Positions 44,030-53,209 of a stretch of DNA of 64,000 nt are shown piece by piece. Position 1 is the first letter of the stretch; every line of letters begins with the position of its first letter. Position numbers and translations under genes: made by a program. The stretch lies in contig NZ_CP016793.1 of NCBI RefSeq assembly GCF_001701025.1, positions 1,240,001-1,304,000 of the forward strand. The letters are read 5' to 3'. Under the pieces are notes generated by a model that saw only the letters and a list, made by a program, of their open reading frames with translations, was not told where the DNA came from and did not search any database. The DNA comes from Lentzea guizhouensis (GTDB lineage Bacteria > Actinomycetota > Actinomycetes > Mycobacteriales > Pseudonocardiaceae).

Positions 44030-44659
44030 CTACAACCGCCTCAACCCCGCCAACACCCGCTCCATCAAATCCCCATCCGGCCGCTCATCCCCATAAGACG
44101 ACGCAGTCCGGTGCACATCGATCAACCCATGCCCCGCCATGTCCCCCAGCAACACCCGAGTCACCCCCAACGGCAACCCGCGCAACGCCGCAATCTCCGC
44201 AACAGACCGCGGCTGCGAACACAAAGCCAGCACTTCCTGGTGCTCCGGCCGCACCGCGCTGCCCGACCGCTCGTTGACCGAGACCAGCGTCTCGATCTCC
44301 AGATGCACCTCGGACGTCGTCCGCCCACCGGTCCACGCATACGCCCGCACGATCGACGCCGACTCGATCGACGGCAACGGCGGCACGGCCTCGAACGCCG
44401 TCGTGGCGTACGGGTCAGGCTGCGCGTACAGGTCCGGCCGGCCGAACGGGTCGGGCCGCGGGATGGAACCGGTCGGCCCGAACGGGTCCGGCCGCGCGAA
44501 CGAGCCCGTCTGGGCCGGCGAGTCCGGTTCGGCAGCCGGTTCCGCGACCGGCTGCTCCTTCTTCGCCTTGCGCCCCCGTTTCCGGATCCGGTCGCTGTCC
44601 AGGCTGAACCCGCTGATCAGGTCACCGAAGTTGACCTGCTGATCGTCGGACTCCCTCAT
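44030..44659 (-). CDS. DUF742 protein of a conservon (CvnC-like)
   Basis: 209 residues. The N-terminal half is a disordered Pro/Asp/Phe-rich stretch with repeated PDPFG/RPDPF units. The C-terminal DUF742 domain follows (SIVRAYAWTGGRTTSEVHLEIETLV, LCSQPRSVAEIAALRGLPLGVTRVLLGDMAGHGLIDVH), a winged-helix-like fold. In Streptomyces conservons it works with a kinase (CvnA), roadblock protein (CvnB) and GTPase (CvnD). Its ATG overlaps the CvnB stop. No GTPase gene follows. Confidence 0.88.
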   Translation of the reverse strand: MRESDDQQVNFGDLISGFSLDSDRIRKRGRKAKKEQPVAEPAAEPDSPAQTGSFARPDPFGPTGSIPRPDPFGRPDLYAQPDPYATTAFEAVPPLPSIESASIVRAYAWTGGRTTSEVHLEIETLVSVNERSGSAVRPEHQEVLALCSQPRSVAEIAALRGLPLGVTRVLLGDMAGHGLIDVHRTASSYGDERPDGDLMERVLAGLRRL

Positions 44660-45054
44660 GCGAGCTCAGCCCGCAGCTCCGGCGTGAGCATCTGACCCAC
44701 CTGCCGCACGACGACCGTCATCTCGTAGGCCACCTGCGCCACGTCGCAACCGGCGGAGGCGAGCACCGCGAGGACGGAGCCGTCGCTGATCGACATCAGC
44801 AGCATGACGCCGCGGTCCATCTGGACGACCGTGCGCACCACGGCCTCGCCCGCGAAGCACTGCGAGGCGGAGGCGGCCAGCGAGACGATTCCGGCGACGA
44901 TCGCGGCGAACTGCTCGGCCGACTCCGGTGGGAGCTTCGACGACGAGACCAGCACCAGGCCGTCGGCGGAGATCACCACCGCGTGCTCGATGCCGGGTGT
45001 GCGTTCGGTGAAGTTGGTGACCAGCCAGCCGAACTGGTCCACCTGCGTGCTCAT
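44656..45054 (-). CDS. Roadblock/LC7-domain protein of a conservon (CvnB-like)
   Basis: 132 residues, a single roadblock/LC7 domain (GWLVTNFTERTPGIEHAVVISADGLVLVSS, QFAAIVAGIVSLAASASQCF, MDRGVMLLMSISDGSVLAVLAS). Such proteins regulate small Ras-like GTPases (MglB-like). It overlaps the kinase gene upstream and the DUF742 gene downstream by 4 bp each. Confidence 0.92.
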   Translation of the reverse strand: MSTQVDQFGWLVTNFTERTPGIEHAVVISADGLVLVSSSKLPPESAEQFAAIVAGIVSLAASASQCFAGEAVVRTVVQMDRGVMLLMSISDGSVLAVLASAGCDVAQVAYEMTVVVRQVGQMLTPELRAELA

Positions 45055-47147
45055 CGACTCTCCTGCCGGTCGGGAAGGCCCTTCTGCACACCGCGCTGGA
45101 AGGCGTCGAGGAATCCTCGTGCCGACTCAGGCGTCTGGCGTGCGGGGGGCTGCGGGGGGCTGGCGGCTGCTGCTGCGGCGAACCAGGACGTGTGTTGTCC
45201 CGGCACGCGCATGGTCATCGTCTGCTCCTCGATCGCCTCCCCGCGGAAAGACTCCCAGGACTCTTCCCGTCGTGGTGCCAGTTCGGCCGGAACCAACACG
45301 ATCGCGCGAGTCCCCTTGCCTTGTTGCGCGTCGAGACGTACCACGATCTGGTGGCGCGCCGCGAGCCTGCCCACGACGAAAAGTCCCATTTCGCGGAACA
45401 CCTGCACGTCTGCGCCCTCACCGGCGGCCTCCAGGCGGCCGTTGACGGCGGCCAGCGCGTCGGGGTCGATGCCGATGCCGCGGTCGACGACGTCGATCTG
45501 CACGATGTCACCGGCCTCGATGGAGGCGCTGATCTCCACCTGGGACTGCGGGGGCGAGAAGGCCGTGGCGTTGTCGAGGAGCTCGGCGAGCAGGCGGACG
45601 AGGTCGCTGGCCACGTAGCCGACGACCTCCGCGCTGGGCGCGGTGTGCACCTGGACCCGCTGGTACTGCTCGATCTCCGCGGCCGCCGCGCGCAGCACGT
45701 CGGTCAGCGGGATCGGGCGGGTGAAGCGCCTGGCCACGTCGCCGCCGGAGAGCACCATCAGGTTCTCGTTGTTGCGGCGCATGCGGGTGGCCAGGTGGTC
45801 GAGCTTGAACAGGTTCGCGAGCTGCTCCGGGTCCTCCTCGAACTTCTCCAGCTCCTCCATCAGCTTGAGCTGGCGTTCGACGAGGCTCTGGCTGCGCCGC
45901 GAGAGGTTCACGAAGATGTTGCGCATGTTCGCGCGCAGGCCCGCCTGTTCGACGAGCGAGAGGACGGCCTGCTGGTGCACCGCGTCGAACGCCCGCGCCA
46001 CCTGGCCGACCTCCTCGGTCGTGTGCACCGGCACCGGTTCGACCTCGGTGCTGCCGCGCCCGGTCGCCACCATCGCCGGCAGCTTCTCCCAGGCCACGTC
46101 CAGTGCGGAGCGGCGCAGGGCGCCGAGCGAGCGCAGCAGGTGGCGGCCGACGACGAACCCGATGGTGCCGGCCAGGACGAGGCTCGCGAACAGCAGCGCG
46201 GACGCGGCACCGGCGGCGTCGCTGGTCTCGTCGCGCAACCGGTTCACGGTGTCGCGCAGGTCGGTCTGCAGGCCCCGCACGACGCCGTCGAGCGAGCCGG
46301 CGACCGCACCGGAGGCCTTGGTCCAGTCCGCCGCTGCGATCGGCAACGGCCTGGGCCTGCTGCCGTTCGCGGACGCCGAGTCCGAGGTCGGGTGCAGCAG
46401 TGCGGCGCTCAGCATCTTGCGGTGCGACTCGATGTCGGGGCCGTTGAAGCCCTGCCAGTACGAGTTGAGCTGCTCCGGCGTCGCGAGCGCGGCGAACTGG
46501 CCCGCGATGTAGCTGAGCTTGACGTTCGACTCGACCAGCGACCGCACCTCGGCCTGCGCGAGCAGCCCGCGGGTGAGCCCGGACAGCACGACCGACTGCT
46601 GGTAGAGGACCTCCTCCTGCACGTGCAACGCGTGGTGCAGGCCCATCGCGGTCTTGGACAGCGCCGCGTCACCGAAGTCGCTCGCCAGCACCTCGTCGAC
46701 GTCGAGCATCGACTCGGTGAGCGAGGTGTACTCCTTGACGGCGGCCGGCACGTCCGCGGTCTGCTCGCGCAACGCGGGCAAGCGGCCGATCTTGGCGTGG
46801 ACGTCGTTCATGCGGGCGGTGACGACCTCGCTGAGCGAGGCCTTCTCGATCGCCACGCGCAACGTCTCGCGGGCGGCATCGGTGCGGCGGACCTGCTCCT
46901 GCAGGAGCTGCGGGCCGGCGCCTTCCGCGACGACCCGCCGTTCCGCCTGGACGCCCTCGACCACCGGGATCAGCGCGGTGCGGACCTTCTCCAGCCGCTG
47001 CAACGCGGCGTAGGAGTCGGCCCGCTCCATGTGGGACTGGATCTGGAGAACACCCGAGACCACCGCGATGGTGACCGGAACGATCAGCACCGCGGCGAGC
47101 TTCACGGGCAGGCGCCAGTTGCGCCAGTTGACCAGCGTGGTGAACAT
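45051..47147 (-). CDS. Conservon sensor histidine kinase (CvnA-like)
   Basis: 698 residues. N-terminal membrane helix (VKLAAVLIVPVTIAVVSGVL), a large extracytoplasmic helical sensor of the nitrate/nitrite type (about 40-310), a second helix (about 310-335) and a HAMP-like linker. A coiled region follows (SLVEQAGLRANMRNIFVNLSRRSQSLVERQL) and then the HATPase with N-box LLAELLDNATAFSPP and G-box VDRGIGID. No standard phospho-acceptor histidine box is seen, as usual for CvnA proteins. The C-terminal ~80 residues are low-complexity. It heads the cvnA-B-C operon. Confidence 0.9.
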   Translation of the reverse strand: MFTTLVNWRNWRLPVKLAAVLIVPVTIAVVSGVLQIQSHMERADSYAALQRLEKVRTALIPVVEGVQAERRVVAEGAGPQLLQEQVRRTDAARETLRVAIEKASLSEVVTARMNDVHAKIGRLPALREQTADVPAAVKEYTSLTESMLDVDEVLASDFGDAALSKTAMGLHHALHVQEEVLYQQSVVLSGLTRGLLAQAEVRSLVESNVKLSYIAGQFAALATPEQLNSYWQGFNGPDIESHRKMLSAALLHPTSDSASANGSRPRPLPIAAADWTKASGAVAGSLDGVVRGLQTDLRDTVNRLRDETSDAAGAASALLFASLVLAGTIGFVVGRHLLRSLGALRRSALDVAWEKLPAMVATGRGSTEVEPVPVHTTEEVGQVARAFDAVHQQAVLSLVEQAGLRANMRNIFVNLSRRSQSLVERQLKLMEELEKFEEDPEQLANLFKLDHLATRMRRNNENLMVLSGGDVARRFTRPIPLTDVLRAAAAEIEQYQRVQVHTAPSAEVVGYVASDLVRLLAELLDNATAFSPPQSQVEISASIEAGDIVQIDVVDRGIGIDPDALAAVNGRLEAAGEGADVQVFREMGLFVVGRLAARHQIVVRLDAQQGKGTRAIVLVPAELAPRREESWESFRGEAIEEQTMTMRVPGQHTSWFAAAAAASPPQPPARQTPESARGFLDAFQRGVQKGLPDRQESR

Positions 47148-47151
47148 CGGC

Positions 47152-47301
47152 TCAGACGAAGAGCTTCGCCGCGTTCAGGAAGAGCCGGTACAGGCCGTAG
47201 GCGAGCGGGACGCCCACCCACAGCCACGCGCCGACCAGCAACGGCAGCTGCGACTTCCGCTCCTGGGCAGAGCTCACGTCAGCGCTCGCTTCGGGGCTCA
47301 C
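47152..47301 (-). CDS. 49-residue partner (small subunit) of the OFA-type MFS transporter
   Basis: GTG at 47301 overlaps the stop of the MFS gene (GTGA). The product has a hydrophilic N-terminus (SPEASADVSSAQERKSQ) and one membrane helix (LPLLVGAWLWVGVPLAYGLY) followed by RLFLNAAKLFV. Very short single-span proteins in exactly this position accompany oxalate/formate-antiporter-family carriers in many actinobacteria. It may stabilise or modulate the carrier (inference). Confidence 0.75.
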   Translation of the reverse strand: MSPEASADVSSAQERKSQLPLLVGAWLWVGVPLAYGLYRLFLNAAKLFV

Positions 47302-48776
47302 TTCTGCACCACGCCTTCCGACTTGTCCGCGTCTTCTGCCTCGTCGGCAGCGGTCTGCGCGGCCTCGGCCTCGTTCCACCTGGCGACCGTCGCCTCGTCG
47401 TCCGACCTCGGTTCCGGCGATCCGGTTCCGGTCTCGGACTTCGGCTCGTGGAACTTCGGGTCGACCGGACGGATCAACTCGTTCGCCACGAAACCAACGA
47501 CCAGCAGGGCGATCATGATGTAGAACGACGTCGCGTACAAGTCCGGTCCGGTGTGACCGGCCTTCTTGCCCGCGTCCGCGATGGCGTTGACGATCAGCGG
47601 CCCGAGCACGCCGGCCACCGACCACGCGGTCAGCAGACGACCGTGGATCGCGCCGACCTGGTAGGTGCCGAACAGGTCGCGCAGGTAGGCCGGAACGGTC
47701 GCGAAGCCCGCGCCGTAGAACGACAGGATCACCATCGCGCCGATCACGAACAGCGGCACACTGGTCGAGCCGAACATCAGCAGCAGCAGGTACAGCAGCG
47801 CGCCGACGCCCAGGTAGAGGCGGTAGATGTTCTTGCGCCCCACCAGGTCCGAGGTGGACGACCAGACGATGCGGCCCGCCATGTTCGCGGCGGAGAGCAG
47901 CGCGACGAAACCGGTGGCCGCGGCCGTGGCGACCGGCGTGGACGACTCCTTGAAGAAGTCGACCAGCATCGGCGCGGCCTTCTCCAGGATGCCGATGCCC
48001 GCGGTGACGTTGAAGCACAGCACGACCCAGAGCAGCCAGAACTGCGGGGTCTTGATCGCGTTGTTGGCGGAGACGTTGTGCGCGACCGAAGCCTTCGGCC
48101 TGTCCTTGGCGAGCGCCGCCTTGGCCGCCTCGAACTCCTTGGAGGGCAGGCGGATCAGCAGCACGCCGACGGTCATGAAGACCGCGTAGGCGATGCCGTG
48201 GACGAGGAACGCCTTGCCGATGCCCGAGGTCGAGGTGGCGCCGAACGCGGTCAGCATCGAGGTCGACCACGGCGACGCGATCAACGCACCGCCGCCGAAG
48301 CCCATGATCGCGATGCCGGTGGCCATGCCCGGCCGGTCGGGAAACCACTTGATCAGCGTGGACACCGGCGAGATGTAGCCGATGCCGAGGCCGATGCCGC
48401 CGACGAGGCCGTACCCGAGCACGACGACCCAGTACTGGCCCGCCCACACACCGGCGGCCGAGATCAGCAGGCCGGAGCAGAAGCAGACGAGCGACATGAA
48501 CATCGCCCACCGCGGCCCGCGGCGCTCCACGGTCGTGCCCAGCACGGCGGCCGAGAGGCCCAGCATCACGATGCCGAGCTGGAAGGGCAGCGCGCTCTGC
48601 GTTCCGGTGATGCCCAGGGATTTCTCCAGCGGCGTCTTGAAGACGCTCCAGGCGTAGGCCTGACCAATGGAGAGATGAATCGCCAAGGCCGCGGGCGGAA
48701 CGAGCCAGCGGTTCCATCCGGGAGGCGCGACCGTGCGTTCGCGCGCTAAGAACCCCACTTTATCCCCAACCGTCAC
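47298..48776 (-). CDS. OFA-family (oxalate/formate antiporter-like) MFS transporter
   Basis: 492 residues, 12 predicted helices. Landmarks of the OFA family: HLSIGQAYAWSVFKTPLE, GIVMLGLSAAVLGTTVERRGPR, GGIGLGIGYISPVSTLIKWFPDRPGMATGIAIMGFGGGA. The C-terminal ~65 residues are acidic and hydrophilic (cytosolic tail). It likely moves a small carboxylate (oxalate, formate, lactate or pyruvate). It is coupled to the 49-residue partner gene and diverges from the DUF485/ActP pair, another monocarboxylate system. Confidence 0.88.
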   Translation of the reverse strand: MTVGDKVGFLARERTVAPPGWNRWLVPPAALAIHLSIGQAYAWSVFKTPLEKSLGITGTQSALPFQLGIVMLGLSAAVLGTTVERRGPRWAMFMSLVCFCSGLLISAAGVWAGQYWVVVLGYGLVGGIGLGIGYISPVSTLIKWFPDRPGMATGIAIMGFGGGALIASPWSTSMLTAFGATSTSGIGKAFLVHGIAYAVFMTVGVLLIRLPSKEFEAAKAALAKDRPKASVAHNVSANNAIKTPQFWLLWVVLCFNVTAGIGILEKAAPMLVDFFKESSTPVATAAATGFVALLSAANMAGRIVWSSTSDLVGRKNIYRLYLGVGALLYLLLLMFGSTSVPLFVIGAMVILSFYGAGFATVPAYLRDLFGTYQVGAIHGRLLTAWSVAGVLGPLIVNAIADAGKKAGHTGPDLYATSFYIMIALLVVGFVANELIRPVDPKFHEPKSETGTGSPEPRSDDEATVARWNEAEAAQTAADEAEDADKSEGVVQK

Positions 48777-49023
48777 AAAAACGCGGACCGGACGATCCTA
48801 GGCCAGCCGCACACGTGCGACAACGGTCAGGACCTGTCGTTGTGCTGTTGCGCATCTCGCAACTCGCAGGCCTTGAACCTGAAGATCATCCCTGGTCAAC
48901 CATTTGAGACGAATGCACGTGTCCGATTTCGGCCAGTTCCCGGCACCTGAGCTGCCTGCGGAGACGTTGACTGGACACGTGCGGACGCTAGAGTGTGCCC
49001 GCACGCAGGAGGGGCGGGGATCG

Positions 49024-49440
49024 ATGACCAAGGCGATGCGGTCGCCTGGCGAAACGCAGCACGGACAACCGGAAATACGGGGATTCGCGTCGTTCGACGA
49101 CCCCGAGGTCTTGTCGTACGTCGATTCGAACGGCAAGCCGAACTACGCGCTCATTCAACAGAGCGACGAATTCCGGGCCTTGCGCCGCCGGCTCACGACG
49201 TTCATCTTCCCGATGACCGTTTTGTTCCTCACGTCGTACCTGACGTTCGTGCTGCTGTCCGCGTATGCGAAGAACTTCGTCAGCACGAAGGTGATCGGCG
49301 TGATCAACCTCGGGATCCTGCTGGGACTCGGGCAGTTCGTCGTGTCCATCGTCATCACGCTCTCCTACGCGCGTTACGCCAAACGGAGGCTGGACCCGCA
49401 GCGCAAGCTGCTCGCCGAGAAGACCGGCGTCGAGGAGTAA
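49024..49440 (+). CDS. DUF485 membrane protein (YjcH-like partner of ActP)
   Basis: 138 residues from the ATG at 49024, with AGGAGGGG upstream. DUF485 core: SDEFRALRRRLTTFIFPMTV, two membrane helices (about residues 55-80 and 95-118), SYARYAKRRLDPQR. In many bacteria DUF485 proteins are encoded directly before the acetate permease and are thought to assist it. ActP begins 3 bp after its stop. Confidence 0.9.
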   Translation: MTKAMRSPGETQHGQPEIRGFASFDDPEVLSYVDSNGKPNYALIQQSDEFRALRRRLTTFIFPMTVLFLTSYLTFVLLSAYAKNFVSTKVIGVINLGILLGLGQFVVSIVITLSYARYAKRRLDPQRKLLAEKTGVEE

Positions 49441-49443
49441 GGC

Positions 49444-51024
49444 ATGCCCACCACCGGCAACCCGGTGCTGAACCTCAGCGTCTTCGCGGTGTTCGTCCTG
49501 ATCACCCTCTACATCGTCTACCGCGCCTCGAGCCGGAACGTGACGGCGTCGGACTACTACGCCGCGGGCAGCTCGTTCACCGGCGCCCAGAACGGCGTGG
49601 CGCTCTCCGGCGACTTCCTGTCCGCCGCGTCGTTCCTCGGCATCTCCGGCGGCATCGCGGCGCACGGCTACGACGGCTTCCTGTACTCGGTCGGCTGGGT
49701 CGTGGCGTGGCTGGTCGGCCTGCTGCTGATCGCGGAGGGCCTGCGCAACACCGGCCGCTTCACCGTGGGCGACGTGCTGGCGTTCCGGATGAAGCAGCGC
49801 CCGGTCCGCGCGGCCGCCGCGAACGCGACCCTGGTGATCTCGTTCTTCTACATGATCGCGCAGATGGCGGGCGCCGGCGGCCTGATCGCGTTGCTGCTCA
49901 ACGTGTCCTCGAAGTGGGGCCAGGCCCTGCTGATCGCGGTCGTCGGCATGGTGATGGTGCTCTACGTGCTGGTCGGCGGCATGAAGGGCACGACCTGGGT
50001 GCAGATCATCAAGGCCGTCCTGCTGCTGCTCTGCGTGACGCTGATGAGCATCTTCCTGCTCGGCAAGTTCGGCTTCAGCCTGTCCGCGATCATGGAGCAG
50101 GCCACCGAGAACAACGAGCTCGGCACGGCCGTGCTCGACCCCGGCGCGAAGTACGGCTTCAGCTCGATGTCCAAACTGGACTTCGTCTCGCTGGCGCTGT
50201 CGCTGGTGCTGGGCATCGCCTCGCTGCCGCACGTGCTGATGCGCTTCTACACCGTGCCGAACGCCGCGGAGGCCCGCCGGTCGGTCGTGTGGGCGACCTG
50301 GACGATGGTCATCTTCTACCTGTGCACGCTGGTGATCGGCTTCGGCGCGATGGCGCTGGTGGGCACGGACAAGATCGCCGCGGCACCGGGCGGCGAGAAC
50401 TCGGCGGCGCCGCTGCTCGCGTTCGAGATCGGTGGCGCGGTGCTGCTCGGCATCGTCTCCGCGGTGGCGTTCGCCACGATCCTCGCGGTCGTCGCCGGCC
50501 TGACGCTGGCCGCCTCGGCCTCGTTCGCCCACGACGTCTACGCGAACGTGATCAAGCGCGGCAACGCGGAACCCCGCCGCGAGATCAAGGTCGCCCGCCT
50601 CACCGCCGTCGTGGTCGGTGTGCTGTCGATCATCGGCGGCATCGCGGCGAACGGCCAGAACGTGGCGTTCCTGGTGTCGCTGGCACTGGCGCTGGCGGCG
50701 TCGGCGAACCTGTCGACGATCCTCTACACGATCTTCTGGCGGCGCTTCAACACCACCGGCACGCTGTGGAGCATCTACGGCGGCCTCGGCTCGTGCCTGG
50801 TGCTGATCATCTTCTCGCCGGTGATGTCGGGCTCGCGGACGTCGATCTTCCCGGACGTCGACTTCGCGTGGTTCCCGCTGGGCAACCCCGGGCTGGTGTC
50901 GATCCCGTTCTCGTTCCTGTGCGGGTTCCTGGCGACGATCTTCTCGAAGCGCGAGCCGGAGATGGCGGACAAGGCGGCGGAGATGGAAGTGCGGGCGATC
51001 TCGGGCATCGGCGTCCGCACCTGA
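49444..51024 (+). CDS. actP: Cation/acetate symporter ActP (sodium:solute symporter family)
   Basis: 526 residues, about 13 helices. SSS-family signature regions: ASDYYAAGSSFTGAQNGVALSGDFLSAASFLGISG near the N-terminus, AQMAGAGGLIALLLN, and SLPHVLMRFYTVPNAAEARRSV. It takes up acetate and other short monocarboxylates with a cation. It is coupled to DUF485 and ends at a strong bidirectional terminator. Confidence 0.92.
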   Translation: MPTTGNPVLNLSVFAVFVLITLYIVYRASSRNVTASDYYAAGSSFTGAQNGVALSGDFLSAASFLGISGGIAAHGYDGFLYSVGWVVAWLVGLLLIAEGLRNTGRFTVGDVLAFRMKQRPVRAAAANATLVISFFYMIAQMAGAGGLIALLLNVSSKWGQALLIAVVGMVMVLYVLVGGMKGTTWVQIIKAVLLLLCVTLMSIFLLGKFGFSLSAIMEQATENNELGTAVLDPGAKYGFSSMSKLDFVSLALSLVLGIASLPHVLMRFYTVPNAAEARRSVVWATWTMVIFYLCTLVIGFGAMALVGTDKIAAAPGGENSAAPLLAFEIGGAVLLGIVSAVAFATILAVVAGLTLAASASFAHDVYANVIKRGNAEPRREIKVARLTAVVVGVLSIIGGIAANGQNVAFLVSLALALAASANLSTILYTIFWRRFNTTGTLWSIYGGLGSCLVLIIFSPVMSGSRTSIFPDVDFAWFPLGNPGLVSIPFSFLCGFLATIFSKREPEMADKAAEMEVRAISGIGVRT

Positions 51025-51031
51025 CCCTCGG

Positions 51032-51081
51032 GGCGTCTGCAAGTACTACCAACCACGAAGTTGGTGGTACTTGCAGACGCC
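51032..51081. terminator. Bidirectional terminator between actP and a response regulator
   Basis: A 22-bp stem with one G-T position (starting GGCGTCTGCAAGTACTACC, 6-nt loop CACGAA) lies 7 bp after actP and 3 bp from the stop of the convergent regulator. Confidence 0.88.
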
Positions 51082-51083
51082 GT

Positions 51084-51752
51084 TCAGGCGGGGATGATGC
51101 CGGACTCGTGGGCGATGATGGCGGCCTGCACGCGGTTGCGGACGCCCAACTGCCGGAAGATCGTGCTCACGTACACCTTCACGGTGCCCTCGACGACGTG
51201 CAGGCGCGCCGCGATCTCGGCGTTGGACAGGCCGGCGCCGACGAGTCCGAGCACCTCGCGTTCGCGGGCCGTGAGGACATCGATCCGTTGCTGTGCCTGC
51301 GGCCGTGGGCGGGCGCGAGAGAGTTGGTCGACGACGCGCTTGGCCACCAGTGGGGACAGGTACGCGCCGCCGCCCGCGACCGCGCGGACGCCGGAGATGA
51401 TCTCCTGCGGGTCGCCGGTCTTCAGCACGAACCCCGCCGCGCCCTCCCCCAGCGCCCTGCTGATGTAGGCGTCGTCGGCGAACGTGGTCAGCACCAGCGT
51501 CTGCGTGCCCGGATGGCACTCGCGGATCACCTTGGCCGCGTCCAGGCCGTCGAACACCGGCATGCGGATGTCCAGCACGGCGACGTCGGGGCGGTGGCGG
51601 GCGACCAGGTCGATCGCCTCGCTGCCGTTCTCCGCCTCCGCGACCACCTCGACGTCTCCCGCGGTGGCGAGCACGGCCTTCACGCCGAACCTGACCACCG
51701 GCTCGTCGTCCGCGAGCACGACCCTGATCAACCGCTCCTCCTGGCCAGCCAC
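51084..51752 (-). CDS. Response regulator, NarL/LuxR family
   Basis: 222 residues. Receiver domain with the acidic pair in VVLADDEP, phospho-acceptor aspartate in VAVLDIRMP near residue 61, and FVLKTGD. LuxR helix-turn-helix LTAREREVLGLVGAGLSNAEIAARL with VEGTVKVYVSTIFRQL. It overlaps the 3' end of the kinase gene by 25 bp and is its cognate regulator. Confidence 0.9.
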   Translation of the reverse strand: MAGQEERLIRVVLADDEPVVRFGVKAVLATAGDVEVVAEAENGSEAIDLVARHRPDVAVLDIRMPVFDGLDAAKVIRECHPGTQTLVLTTFADDAYISRALGEGAAGFVLKTGDPQEIISGVRAVAGGGAYLSPLVAKRVVDQLSRARPRPQAQQRIDVLTAREREVLGLVGAGLSNAEIAARLHVVEGTVKVYVSTIFRQLGVRNRVQAAIIAHESGIIPA

Positions 51753-53209
51753 TGCTTGGACACGAGCCGATCATCCCGGAAGCACAGCTGGTGCAGGTCG
51801 TGCCGGGCGCCGTCGAACGGGTTGGCGTGCGTGCTGTAGTAGCGGCACTCGGCGCTTGGCGGCGCGGTGACGCCGAGCGGGTTGTCGACGCGGGTGCGCA
51901 GCGGCAGGTCCATGTCGTCCTCGTGCTGCCCGGGTTGTGCCCGTTCGAACTGTTGCAGGGTGAGAACGGACGTCACCGCGTCGAACACCATGTAGCCCGG
52001 CACGCCGATCACGATTCCCGCGCACACGGCCGTTGTGATCAGCATGGTCCGGCGCGCGGTCTTGCGGATCTCCTCCTCCGTGCGCTCGCGACGCATGTGC
52101 GTGGGCGTGGTGCGGGCCCGTGGGCGTTCCGGGAGCTTGGCCCGGACCTCGAACCCGCCGTCGTCCGTCGGCGCCGCCTCGAACCAGCCGCCCACGAGCG
52201 CGACGCGTTCGGCGAGGCCCACCAGACCCTTGCCACTGCCGACCGCCGGGGTCTTCGGGGCGGGGCCGTTCGCGATGCGCAGGTCGAGGTTCGCTGTCAG
52301 GGTCACGGTGACCGGCGCGCCGGGTGCGTGCTTGATCACGTTCGTCAGCGCCTCGGCGGTCACGCGGTGCACGGTCCTCGCGATGATGCCGTCGACCGGT
52401 TCGGTGCGGTGGTTGGTGAGCTCGACGCGCAGGCCGGACCGGGCGACGACCTCCTCGACGGTCGCGACCGGTTCGTCCTCGTCGGCGCGCAGGACCTGCA
52501 TGACGTCCGCGAGTCGTTCGGCGGCGGCGGTCACGCTGGCGCGTGCGGTCTTGGCGGCCTCGCGTTGTTGCCGGCTGAGCGTCGGTTCCAGTTCCAGCGC
52601 ACCGACCAACAGCGCGGCTCTGGCCAGTTCGTGGCCCACGAGGTCGTGCATCTCACCGGCCAGGCGCGCGCGTTCGGCGTCACGGGCGTTGTCGGCGTCG
52701 CGTTCCAGCAACGCCGCGTGCTCCCAGCCGACCTCCTGCAGGTCCGCGTACCTCAACCGGAACCGCCCGAACGCCCACGGCACCACGCCCAGGACGCCGA
52801 TGCCGGAGGTGACGGCGAGCGCGGTGTCCGAGCCGCCGCGTTCGGTCAGCGCCACGACCACACCGGCGATCTCCGCGACGGTCAGGGTGATCGCGCTCGC
52901 CCGCGGGTCCCGCGCGTACCGCCCGGCGAAGAAGCTGGTGACCGCGAGCGCCGGTGCCAGCGCCATCACCCCGGTCGCGCTGTCGAGCTCGACCCGCACG
53001 AGGTAGCAGACGAGCCACGAGCTGAGCGCCAGCCCCAGCGCCACAGCAGGTCTGCGCCGCACGACCACGAGTGCCACCGCGAACACGACCAGGTAGAGCA
53101 GGACCTCCCACTCAGCAAGGCGCCCCGCCCGGGACGTCACGCTCGCCGCCACCACCGGAACCGCCGCGCACACCCACAGGACCAGCCTCAGCCACACGGG
53201 CCTCATCAT
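51728..53209 (-). CDS. Sensor histidine kinase with C-terminal membrane helix and extra tail
   Basis: 493 residues (ATG at 53209 overlaps the PAP2 stop). N-terminal membrane region (about residues 5-145, five or six helices), HisKA_3 with the phospho-acceptor histidine in AGEMHDLVGHELARAA (His188), N-box EALTNVIKHAP, and a short G-box (SGKGLVGLAERVALVGG). Unusually a further membrane helix (TMLITTAVCAGIVIGVPGYM, about 395-415) follows the ATPase domain. A ~75-residue tail with two cysteines (SAECRYYSTHAN, LHQLCFRDD) comes last and is probably extracytoplasmic. It pairs with the overlapping response regulator. Confidence 0.85.
   Translation of the reverse strand: MMRPVWLRLVLWVCAAVPVVAASVTSRAGRLAEWEVLLYLVVFAVALVVVRRRPAVALGLALSSWLVCYLVRVELDSATGVMALAPALAVTSFFAGRYARDPRASAITLTVAEIAGVVVALTERGGSDTALAVTSGIGVLGVVPWAFGRFRLRYADLQEVGWEHAALLERDADNARDAERARLAGEMHDLVGHELARAALLVGALELEPTLSRQQREAAKTARASVTAAAERLADVMQVLRADEDEPVATVEEVVARSGLRVELTNHRTEPVDGIIARTVHRVTAEALTNVIKHAPGAPVTVTLTANLDLRIANGPAPKTPAVGSGKGLVGLAERVALVGGWFEAAPTDDGGFEVRAKLPERPRARTTPTHMRRERTEEEIRKTARRTMLITTAVCAGIVIGVPGYMVFDAVTSVLTLQQFERAQPGQHEDDMDLPLRTRVDNPLGVTAPPSAECRYYSTHANPFDGARHDLHQLCFRDDRLVSKQWLARRSG

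Noticed and set aside
45192..48749. A 1185-codon plus-strand open frame antisense to the conservon kinase and MFS gene
   Set aside because: High GC at third positions removes stop codons on the opposite strand. The translation is Arg/Ala/Gly/Asp-rich low complexity, while the minus-strand genes have clear domains.
48993..51839. A 948-codon frame overlapping DUF485 and actP
   Set aside because: It reads as low-complexity Arg-rich sequence and is out of frame with two well-recognised membrane proteins.
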